From NCBI GenBank assembly GCA_026193155.1, contig JAPHSI010000196.1, forward strand, positions 1 through 10,477: a DNA stretch of 10,477 nt, given 5' to 3'. The translations under genes were made by a program, and so were the position numbers. The stretch is from Sulfurimonadaceae bacterium (GTDB taxonomy: Bacteria > Campylobacterota > Campylobacteria > Campylobacterales > Sulfurimonadaceae). How positions within the stretch are numbered: the first letter of the stretch is position 1; the number at the start of each line of letters is the position of its first letter. The notes under the pieces were generated by a model that ran no database searches, had not been told where the DNA came from, and saw only the letters and a list, made by a program, of their open reading frames with translations. Of the stretch, positions 1 to 5,902 are shown piece by piece.

Positions 1-119
1 ACATCTCCTTCTGCCATTAAATCAAGTGAAGCATCACGTTTTATACCCATAGTATCAACTGTTGCAATATTTTGTTCGGTATCTATTTTTACAACTTTAC
101 TTGGGATTGAAAGACACAT
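1..119 (-). CDS. hypC: HypC, hydrogenase maturation chaperone (5' part only)
   Basis: Small scaffold protein that, with HypD, carries the Fe(CN)2CO unit and delivers it to the hydrogenase large subunit in the cytoplasm. The first 39 codons are visible and run off the left edge. The protein begins MCLSIPSKVVKID, which matches the family N-terminus (MCLxxPxxV). Cys2, exposed after Met removal, is the family's essential iron-binding/partner-binding residue. The ATG shares its A with the TAA of hypB (TAATG), and a GGAG lies 8 nt upstream inside the end of hypB, so translation is probably coupled. Full family length is about 75-100 residues, so more than half is missing. hypD and hypE may follow to the left, but this cannot be seen. 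Confidence 0.93.
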   Translation of the reverse strand, partial: MCLSIPSKVVKIDTEQNIATVDTMGIKRDASLDLMAEGD

Positions 120-889
120 TATCTCATCTCCATTTTAAACTTTATCCAAGATGCCACTTTTTTAAGAGACTCTTCGTCCTTTGTACTTACTTCAAGTATG
201 TCTACGTTTGGTTTTAGTTTTCTGGCTGTCTCTTTTTCTTTCTCTATATCATATTCAAAATACGGAAGCAGATCTGTTTTAGTAAATAAAATCAAATCAG
301 CCTGACGAAACATTACAGGATATTTTGCTATTTTATCCTCACCCTCAGGGACTGAAACCAATACTATATTCAGATGGCTTCCAACATCGTAAGATGCAGG
401 ACATACAAGATTTCCCACGTTTTCAACAAAACATACATCAATCTTCTCTAAGTCCATATGGTGTAGTGCCTTATGAACCATAAATGCATCCAAGTGACAA
501 GCTGATCCTGTCTGAATCTGATGTGCATCTATCCCTTTTGCTTTTAGTCTGTCTGCATCCCGACTTGTCTCCAAATCACCCTCAACTACACCGAATTTAA
601 ACTCAGCTACATCTGCCAAATGCTCTAAAAGTGTAGTTTTTCCGCTCCCTGGAGAGCTCATAAGGTTTATACTTAGTACATTGTTCTTATCAAAATGCTG
701 CCTGTTATGTCCAGCCTCATGATCGTTTTTATCTAATATCTTTGTAATTACATCTATTGTTTTTTTATCGTTTAATTGAGGGTTATCGTGTAAATGCGCA
801 TGAGCACTCTGATGCTCATCACTACTACCATGAGTATGACCTCCGACTACATTACTATCTGTTATACTGCATCCACAATCTGCACACAT
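119..889 (-). CDS. hypB: HypB, hydrogenase nickel-insertion GTPase
   Basis: 256-residue SIMIBI-class GTPase that, with HypA, loads nickel into the [NiFe]-hydrogenase large subunit after HypC/D/E/F have placed the iron unit. The N-terminus MCADCGC (Cys2, 5, 7) is the CxxCGC high-affinity nickel site known from E. coli HypB. Residues 18-34 are His-rich (HTHGSSDEHQSAHAHLHD), a nickel-storage or buffering segment as in 'expanded' HypB proteins. The G domain has P-loop SSPGSGKTT (78-86), the EGDLETSRDADR segment (103-114), the G-domain metal ligands Cys131-His132 and Cys163, and a TKTD nucleotide-specificity motif (203-206, variant of NKxD). All key residues are present. The ATG has a good AAGGAG 5 nt upstream that overlaps the stop of the permease gene. 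The same operon contains the nickel permease before it and hypC after it. Confidence 0.97.
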   Translation of the reverse strand: MCADCGCSITDSNVVGGHTHGSSDEHQSAHAHLHDNPQLNDKKTIDVITKILDKNDHEAGHNRQHFDKNNVLSINLMSSPGSGKTTLLEHLADVAEFKFGVVEGDLETSRDADRLKAKGIDAHQIQTGSACHLDAFMVHKALHHMDLEKIDVCFVENVGNLVCPASYDVGSHLNIVLVSVPEGEDKIAKYPVMFRQADLILFTKTDLLPYFEYDIEKEKETARKLKPNVDILEVSTKDEESLKKVASWIKFKMEMR

Positions 890-894
890 AAAAT

Positions 895-900
895 CTCCTT
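895..900 (-). promoter_or_regulatory. Ribosome binding site of hypB
   Basis: AAGGAG on the minus strand, 5 nt before the hypB ATG. It is the clearest Shine-Dalgarno sequence in the left operon and overlaps the TAA stop of the upstream permease gene, which suggests translational coupling and fixes the hypB start. Confidence 0.75.
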
Positions 901-1573
901 ATCCTATTATCATATTTGAGCCTACTATTACCGATATAATTCCGGCAGAAGCGAATACTCTTCTTATATTTTGTTTTGAGTTTAATAAATTTTCGTTTAT
1001 ATAAAGAATAACACTACCAAAACCCACAAAAATCACCATTACCCCAAGTGTAAAAGCACCGACTAACATAAAGTCTACATTTTGACTCTCTACAACGCCA
1101 AGAGTTATAAGCATACCGCGAACTCCACCTATACCCATTAACATCCCGATGCTAAATGCACTAACACTATCTTTAGAGTCATGTTTATGTTCATCTCCAA
1201 ACCAGATATGTATATGTTCTTTATTTTCATGGATATGTTTTTTCAGATGAATCTTATTATTTAAAACCATATATAAAAGATATATACCCATTCCTATAAT
1301 TACTACTGATGAGATTGTATCACCGTAACCCAAAATAGAATCACTTATATTGTATGTTTGTAGAATTTTCGCAAATAAGAAAAGAGTAATCCCGTGTCCT
1401 ATAGCAAAAAGAGTAGTAATAAGAAGTGTTTTTTTCTTTGATTTACCTATTGAAAAATCAGCTATAGCCGTTAGATGATCAGGCCCAAACGCGTGTAAAA
1501 TACCATACCAAAAGATAATTGCTAAACCAAGATTTTCCAATTTGAATCCTTTAAAAACTGAATAACTGTTCAT
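899..1573 (-). CDS. Nickel/cobalt permease of the NicO/NiCoT-related class
   Basis: Inner-membrane protein of 224 residues, likely importing Ni2+ for the hydrogenase. The first helix carries HAFGPDH (27-33), the HX4DH nickel-binding signature of NiCoT/NicO transporters. The next helix has FAIGHGITL (56-64), which resembles the second family motif with its GH pair. Hydrophobic segments lie at about 14-31, 49-70, 86-104, 137-160, 167-192 and 205-223, so six helices are likely. The loop at 109-131 is rich in His (HLKKHIHENKEHIHIW, then DEHKHD), which could bind nickel. The gene lies 9 bp before hypB, so delivery to HypB is a reasonable inference. The annotated ATG has no Shine-Dalgarno. An in-frame TTG at codon 12 (1538-1540), preceded by AAAGGA at 6 nt, is an alternative start that keeps all motifs. 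UreH/TauE-like naming is possible; cobalt cannot be excluded as substrate. Confidence 0.85.
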   Translation of the reverse strand: MNSYSVFKGFKLENLGLAIIFWYGILHAFGPDHLTAIADFSIGKSKKKTLLITTLFAIGHGITLFLFAKILQTYNISDSILGYGDTISSVVIIGMGIYLLYMVLNNKIHLKKHIHENKEHIHIWFGDEHKHDSKDSVSAFSIGMLMGIGGVRGMLITLGVVESQNVDFMLVGAFTLGVMVIFVGFGSVILYINENLLNSKQNIRRVFASAGIISVIVGSNMIIG

Positions 1574-1655
1574 ATTTTATATTTTTATATTAAAAATGAG
1601 TTTAAAATATATATTTCTTATATCGTTTTGGTACTAATTTAGATAAAATTAACAT
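1574..1655. promoter_or_regulatory. Divergent intergenic region between the nickel permease and the transposase-like gene
   Basis: 82 bp of nearly pure A/T separate two divergent starts, so both promoters must lie here or inside the genes. For the plus-strand gene, GATAAAAT at 1642-1649 is a good Campylobacterota-type -10 element only 6 bp before the ATG, with no Shine-Dalgarno in between. For the minus-strand operon the A/T tracts near 1574-1600 contain several TATAAA/TATAAT-like hexamers, and I cannot choose one. No clear palindromic operator is visible. Confidence 0.45.
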
Positions 1656-2315
1656 ATGAGATGCATCTACTGTTCAAATAATAAACTTTACACCTTAAAA
1701 AGCGGACAATTAAAGTGCTCTAAATGCAATAAAAAATTCTCTTTAAAAAAATATGAAAAGGATTTAAAAGTTATAGAGTATTTTTGTAACGGAGTTAGTG
1801 CAAACAGCTGTGCAATAGAGATGAAAATCAGTTATTTAAGTGTAAAAAAACGCTATGAACTTTATAGAAAATATATTATAAACTATTTAGAAAAACAGTA
1901 TCAAAATAAAACGACTATAGAGTATGATGAGTATATATACTTACCAAAAAGTAAAAAAAAGATAAAAGAAAATATTTTTGAAGCCCACAACTTTATAACG
2001 TTTCAATATGAAGATAAAGTTTATAACCTTTTGATGCCAGAATTAAGCAGATATAAAAATCAATTTTTAAACGATGGGCTGGATGATGTATATTTTAAAG
2101 AGTTTTCAAAATTTATGATGATGAATAAAATCTCTAAAACAAACAAAACAAAAAATCTTATTACAAAGTTTTGGGATTTTTTTGAGATAGAGATAATAAA
2201 GTATAAAGGTATATCGCAAGAAAACTTTTTTTCTTATCTTAAAGAGATAGAGTTTAAGTTTAACTACTCAGAAGAAAAACAAAAAGAGATATTAAAGAGT
2301 TTATACTTCTTCTGA
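1656..2315 (+). CDS. Zinc-ribbon/HTH protein derived from an IS1595/IS1016-type transposase, probably catalytically dead
   Basis: 219 residues. A zinc ribbon (Cys3-x2-Cys6, Cys21-x2-Cys24, followed by KKFS) is followed by a helix-turn-helix stretch at about 36-70, the N-terminal layout of IS1595-group transposases. The rest follows the DDE domain of that group as I know it. IEYDEYIYL (88-96) corresponds to the first Asp block (VEVDESYFG type), NDGLDDVYFKEF (139-150) to the second Asp block, and KFWDFF...KGISQENFFSYLKEIEFKFN (171-203) to the conserved C-terminal FW...GI...F..YL.E..W/FRFN block. The catalytic Glu, expected in 'IExFW', is Thr170, and the conserved Asn-His before it is Asn157-Lys158. 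Transposition is therefore unlikely, while DNA binding by the ribbon/HTH is plausible. No terminal inverted repeats flank it. Only the plus strand carries this gene, and it overlaps the convergent cyclase gene by 15 bp. Composition is extremely A/T-rich. A regulatory role is only an inference from position and intactness. Confidence 0.72.
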   Translation: MRCIYCSNNKLYTLKSGQLKCSKCNKKFSLKKYEKDLKVIEYFCNGVSANSCAIEMKISYLSVKKRYELYRKYIINYLEKQYQNKTTIEYDEYIYLPKSKKKIKENIFEAHNFITFQYEDKVYNLLMPELSRYKNQFLNDGLDDVYFKEFSKFMMMNKISKTNKTKNLITKFWDFFEIEIIKYKGISQENFFSYLKEIEFKFNYSEEKQKEILKSLYFF

Positions 2316-3467
2316 ATATTTTATATTATTTCTACCGCTGTTTTTAGCTTCATATAGTGCCAAATCTGCTACTTTGAAAGCTTTTTTAAAATTTTCAAAA
2401 CTACCTGGCTTCGTATTTACACCTATAGAAGAAGTTATTTGAATATACTTTTCATTATCTATAAAAAATTTATATTCTCTTATTCTAGTGAATATTCTAT
2501 CTATTACATTTATAGATGCTTGAATGTTCTCATTTTTTGTTTTTATTAAAACAACAAATTCTTCTCCACCGTATCTAATGGCTATATCTTCTTCTTCTCT
2601 TAACGTGTTTAATAGTATATTACCTATTTTTACAAGAACCTTATCTCCGACATCGTGACCATAAGTATCATTGATTCTTTTAAAATAATCAATATCTAAT
2701 ACAACTAAAATATATTCGTTTAGTTTTATTTTCTCTTCAATATGGTGTAAATAATTTCTATTATATACATTTGTTAATCTATCTACGAAAGATGAATGTT
2801 TCATAGTTCTATATCTGATTAGTTGAAAAATAAGTAATATCAACGAGATTACGGTAACAACAAGAATTAAAATTATTCCTGTTTTCATAGCCATTATTAT
2901 ATTGTGTATCTCCGATATTTTATTAATTGAAAAGTCTATTACCAATACAAGTTCAACAGAATCTTTATTTAGTATTGGTACTAAATAACTAATTGAAAGT
3001 TTCTGTAATACTTGATGTTCAATCACAACAGGCTCTTTTGTTGTGTAAAGTTCATACCATTTTTTACTTGTGACATCAAATTTTTGATTTAACATCGATT
3101 TTTCATTTTCAGGTGAACCATCAATCAAAAATCTAAAAATATCATTTTTATCTTTATAAAGCATATAAGAGTATTGTATATTATCTGTTATTAGATTTTT
3201 TATATTTTTCTCAATATTGATTCTTAATTCTTTATCTGACTTAATATCTTTAATATAGTTATCACTCTCACCTAAAATATTTTTTATATAGTTTGCTTTG
3301 TGCTCTGTTATTTGAAAAACATCAGAAGTTGATATTTTAAACATATCATCTTCTATGCTTTTTTCATACTTCATTGTTATTGATAACAATACAATCAAAA
3401 AAAAGATTATTATAAGTGCTATAAGACTTAAATAATAAGGATTTTTAAAAATACTTTTGCTATTCAT
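2301..3467 (-). CDS. Membrane-bound diguanylate cyclase with periplasmic Cache-like sensor
   Basis: 388-residue GGDEF protein making c-di-GMP from two GTP. A short cytoplasmic N-terminus precedes helix 1 (about 11-32). A periplasmic region of about 155 residues ends with a Cache-like pattern (KKWYELY at 135-141, ISYLVPI at 159-165, VLVIDFS at 174-180). Helix 2 (about 193-217) leads into the GGDEF domain (225-388). That domain has the active-site GGEEF at 300-304, preceded by RY, plus the metal/substrate residues Asp258, Asn266 and Asp275 in DIDYFKRINDTYGHDVGD. It should therefore be an active cyclase. The inhibitory I-site RxxD is degenerate: Asp294 is in place but Arg290 is one residue too far away, so feedback inhibition may be weak. 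It is the last gene of the receptor operon: its ATG overlaps the preceding gene by 8 bp, with GAAG 6 nt upstream. Confidence 0.93.
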   Translation of the reverse strand: MNSKSIFKNPYYLSLIALIIIFFLIVLLSITMKYEKSIEDDMFKISTSDVFQITEHKANYIKNILGESDNYIKDIKSDKELRINIEKNIKNLITDNIQYSYMLYKDKNDIFRFLIDGSPENEKSMLNQKFDVTSKKWYELYTTKEPVVIEHQVLQKLSISYLVPILNKDSVELVLVIDFSINKISEIHNIIMAMKTGIILILVVTVISLILLIFQLIRYRTMKHSSFVDRLTNVYNRNYLHHIEEKIKLNEYILVVLDIDYFKRINDTYGHDVGDKVLVKIGNILLNTLREEEDIAIRYGGEEFVVLIKTKNENIQASINVIDRIFTRIREYKFFIDNEKYIQITSSIGVNTKPGSFENFKKAFKVADLALYEAKNSGRNNIKYSEEV

Positions 3468-3918
3468 AAGTATCTTCTATAAACTGTTCATATTCTTTTG
3501 AAAGATTAATATTGTTATTTTCTAATCTCTGTTTTATAAATACAATATTTGGTCTGCTTTTATTCCAAAAGAAAGCTCCAAAATATTTATTGTCTGAGAC
3601 TAAACGTTTATAATTATTTGTAAAAAACAACTTACCGGAACTTTCACAGTTATTTTCAATTGAACCTTTTTTATCAAAAATAAAATTTGCATATTTACAA
3701 TCTTTACTCAAATGAAAGTATTTAGAATAAATTTCTTCTTCTTGTTTTGAGATATTTGGAATATATATTTTAATTTCATTATCTAAAGAGGCTGTGGCAA
3801 TTTTTGAGATTATCTTAGCTTCAAGTTCTATCTCTTTATCATACTTATTTATCATAAATATGTATTGTTTTGAATGAGAAAAAGAAAACAATAATAAAAG
3901 TATTAAAAGAGTTCTCAT
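3460..3918 (-). CDS. Small secreted (periplasmic) protein of unknown function
   Basis: 152 residues from the ATG whose A is shared with the TAA of the receptor gene (TAATG). An in-frame GTG 12 bp upstream is possible but less likely. The N-terminus MRTLLILLLLFSFSHS-KQ is a typical Sec signal peptide, with a likely cut near residue 16. The mature part has two cysteines (Cys74, Cys91) that could form a disulfide, and a C-terminal signature GAFFWNKSRPNIVF (114-127) followed by an acidic helix. That end reads like one conserved in small periplasmic proteins found next to TonB receptors and GGDEF proteins, but I cannot name a family. The YfiR-type (DUF4154) N-terminal motif is not visible. Being sandwiched with overlaps between an outer-membrane receptor and a membrane cyclase, it is a candidate periplasmic signal relay. 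This is inference from context. Confidence 0.8.
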   Translation of the reverse strand: MRTLLILLLLFSFSHSKQYIFMINKYDKEIELEAKIISKIATASLDNEIKIYIPNISKQEEEIYSKYFHLSKDCKYANFIFDKKGSIENNCESSGKLFFTNNYKRLVSDNKYFGAFFWNKSRPNIVFIKQRLENNNINLSKEYEQFIEDTYE

Positions 3919-5828
3919 TAAAATACCCACCTAGTACTTAATGTTATTTCTCTCTTATAATCCCTTAAAGGAAAATCAGCGTCATTAAAACCTTCTTTAT
4001 ACAAAGACTCAGATGACTTATCAAATAAGTTTTCTGCCTTTAAACTTACGGAAATATCCTTTGAAACTTTGTATGTAGTACCGACATTAAAATTATATGC
4101 ATCGTCTACGGATATACCCAAATAGTTATATTTTTTACGATATATCAAAGATGTAAAGTATTCAAAAGAATCATATTCTCCTGTTAATTTTATAAAGCCA
4201 CCTTCCTTAGAATTAGCAGGAATTTCACTCAGATTTGTCGTATAATAATCTAAATATATTGTATTATATTGGGATAGTTCATAGACTAAATCCAATACTA
4301 AATTTTTTGAGTCTATTGTATGATCAACATTTATATAACCGACTGGGGAATAGTATATAAAATCTTTTATTTTAATATGGTTATATAATACACTAAGTCT
4401 TAGATTGTCATTTGCATAAACACCCTCAACAAAGTAGTACATGTACCTCTGCCTGTCTAAATCAGGTGTTCTTTTATCCACAAAATCTAAAGTGTAAAAG
4501 GTTGGGGCTATATTTGTCTTTGTATAAAATGCCTTTACACCAAATTCTTTATTTACTGTATATATCGTCCCTAATCTAAATTGTTCATTTTTTAAATTTT
4601 TAAGTCCGTTATTCCTGACATATTTATCGATTTTTCCATTAATAACAAATAATAAATTATCATTTATTATATAATCGTCCTGCATAAAAATAGAATATTT
4701 TTTTTCTAAATCAAATCCCGAGAATTCATTGATTTTTGTTTTAACATTTGCAAAATTTATCGTATATGAGTCTTTAATACTATATTTTTTCTCTTGGAAG
4801 TTAAATCCTAAAAGTAGATTGTTATTAGAAGTATTCATGGTTTTCGTGACTAGTGCATTTGTTTTTGTCACTTGCTTATCATCATAATATTCTTTTGGTA
4901 TCGTGGTCCCTGGATTTGAGAAATCAATAACTGGAATTAAAGCTAATCCTTCATTATTTTTATCTTCATATTCACACTTATTTATATCATATGACAAGTT
5001 TAACTTTAAAGAATTGTCCTTTAGAAAATATGTTGTGAAATCTACAAAAAAATCTTGAGAGGTTGATTCTCCGTAATCTAAGTCTGCATCTAAAGAGAGA
5101 CCAAAATAATTTTCTTTCTCATCTCGTGCATAACCCATATTAATTTCTGTATCTTCTTTTTCGGCATTTAGATATAAATACTTTCTATTTGAATCATTGT
5201 TAATTTTATTGTTTTTATATCTTTCATAATTGTTTGTTTTGGCAGAACTAAGATAAGCTAAATATGACCACCCATTTTCTAAAGTTTCCGCATGTGATAA
5301 AGCTTCTAAATTTGAACCGTTATCCGTTACAGCAGCATATAATCTTGAAGCATTTTCTTTTGAGGCTTTTTTAGTATATATTCTTATAAAAAATATTCCA
5401 TTTTCACTACCTAGAGCAAAAGAGCTGTTTCCTCTATATATCTCAATATAATCCACCAAATCCATAGGTAGTTCCATCCATGTTGCAGATGGTGTCATGG
5501 TATAGTTTGAACTTACTTCATGGTTATTGATAAAAATTCTGAAAAAACCGCTAACATCCGTTTTACTACCAGGTAGAGACAGGTTTGAAGCGCCAAATCT
5601 ATTTTTATTCAAATTACTTACGGGAAGTTCTTTAAGTAGGTCACTTAAAGTAGTGTATTGCATAAGCTTTAAATCTTTTTGTGAATATATCGTCACATTT
5701 CCAAGCTTTTCGTCAACTGTATGGAGTGAGTTTTGTGTATTTGTTTCAACTTCTTCTAGCAAAGCATTTAAACTTTGTGCCAATAAAAGATTTGTACTTA
5801 ATAAAATTAGAATAAAATACTTTTTCAA
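3918..5828 (-). CDS. TonB-dependent outer-membrane receptor
   Basis: Outer-membrane gated beta-barrel receptor, 636 residues from the preferred TTG start. Signal peptide is LKKYFILILLSTNLLLAQ, cut near residue 18. The plug domain (about 43-155) contains VTIYSQKDLKLMQYTTLSDLLKELP-type sequence, an FRIFINNHEVSS segment and DLVDYIEIYRGNSSFALGS, all characteristic plug elements. The remaining about 480 residues are alternating amphipathic strands rich in Tyr/Asn/Asp, ending STRWVF with the terminal aromatic residue of outer-membrane barrels. No convincing TonB box is visible. The ligand is unknown: the hydrogenase setting makes nickel chelates tempting, but nothing in the sequence shows it, and the divergent plug resembles receptors paired with GGDEF proteins rather than classical siderophore receptors. 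It is the first gene of a three-gene operon with the secreted protein and the cyclase. Confidence 0.9.
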   Translation of the reverse strand: MKKYFILILLSTNLLLAQSLNALLEEVETNTQNSLHTVDEKLGNVTIYSQKDLKLMQYTTLSDLLKELPVSNLNKNRFGASNLSLPGSKTDVSGFFRIFINNHEVSSNYTMTPSATWMELPMDLVDYIEIYRGNSSFALGSENGIFFIRIYTKKASKENASRLYAAVTDNGSNLEALSHAETLENGWSYLAYLSSAKTNNYERYKNNKINNDSNRKYLYLNAEKEDTEINMGYARDEKENYFGLSLDADLDYGESTSQDFFVDFTTYFLKDNSLKLNLSYDINKCEYEDKNNEGLALIPVIDFSNPGTTIPKEYYDDKQVTKTNALVTKTMNTSNNNLLLGFNFQEKKYSIKDSYTINFANVKTKINEFSGFDLEKKYSIFMQDDYIINDNLLFVINGKIDKYVRNNGLKNLKNEQFRLGTIYTVNKEFGVKAFYTKTNIAPTFYTLDFVDKRTPDLDRQRYMYYFVEGVYANDNLRLSVLYNHIKIKDFIYYSPVGYINVDHTIDSKNLVLDLVYELSQYNTIYLDYYTTNLSEIPANSKEGGFIKLTGEYDSFEYFTSLIYRKKYNYLGISVDDAYNFNVGTTYKVSKDISVSLKAENLFDKSSESLYKEGFNDADFPLRDYKREITLSTRWVF

Positions 5829-5837
5829 AAAAACCAA

Positions 5838-5843
5838 CCCCTT
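5838..5843 (-). promoter_or_regulatory. Ribosome binding site that decides the receptor start
   Basis: AAGGGG on the minus strand lies 9 nt before the TTG at 5826-5828 but directly abuts the TTG at 5835-5837, giving no spacer. The downstream TTG is therefore the better start, and it places the KK of the signal peptide at the very N-terminus. There is no nearby ATG. Confidence 0.6.
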
Positions 5844-5858
5844 AACCTAATTTTGTTT

Positions 5859-5902
5859 ATTTTATATAAATACACTTTAAAGTATCATAATAGTTAATGA
5901 TA
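5859..5902 (-). promoter_or_regulatory. Candidate promoter/operator of the receptor operon
   Basis: The only non-coding gap in the minus-strand run between hypF and the receptor (about 75 bp). On the minus strand it has a TATAAAAT-like -10 element at 5859-5866, a perfect 10-bp palindrome ACTTTAAAGT at 5874-5883 and an interrupted inverted repeat TATCAT-N8-ATGATA at 5883-5902 just after the hypF stop. The repeats are where a regulator overlapping the -35 region would bind. There is no T-tract, so the repeat is not a convincing terminator of hypF. The regulator identity is unknown. Confidence 0.35.

Noticed and set aside
1574..1655. NikR operator upstream of the nickel permease
   Set aside because: The region is so A/T-rich that loose NikR-like half sites can be drawn in several ways. 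None has convincing symmetry.
1574..2330. A complete insertion sequence around the transposase-like gene
   Set aside because: I found no terminal inverted repeats or target-site duplication in the short flanks, the 3' end overlaps a host gene, and a catalytic residue is missing.
3460..3930. YfiR (DUF4154) assignment and GTG start for the secreted protein
   Set aside because: The N-terminal YfiR pattern is not visible, and the ATG at 3916-3918 overlapping the receptor stop is a better start than the GTG at 3928-3930.
5527..5850. Plus-strand open frame of 107 codons inside the receptor gene
   Set aside because: It is antisense to a well-supported receptor gene, covering its signal peptide and plug; the peptide is low in recognisable motifs and there is no convincing ribosome binding site. 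Treated as a shadow.
5883..5902. Intrinsic terminator of hypF
   Set aside because: The arms are only 6 A/T-rich base pairs with an 8-nt loop and no T-run follows on the minus strand, so a stable termination hairpin is unlikely.
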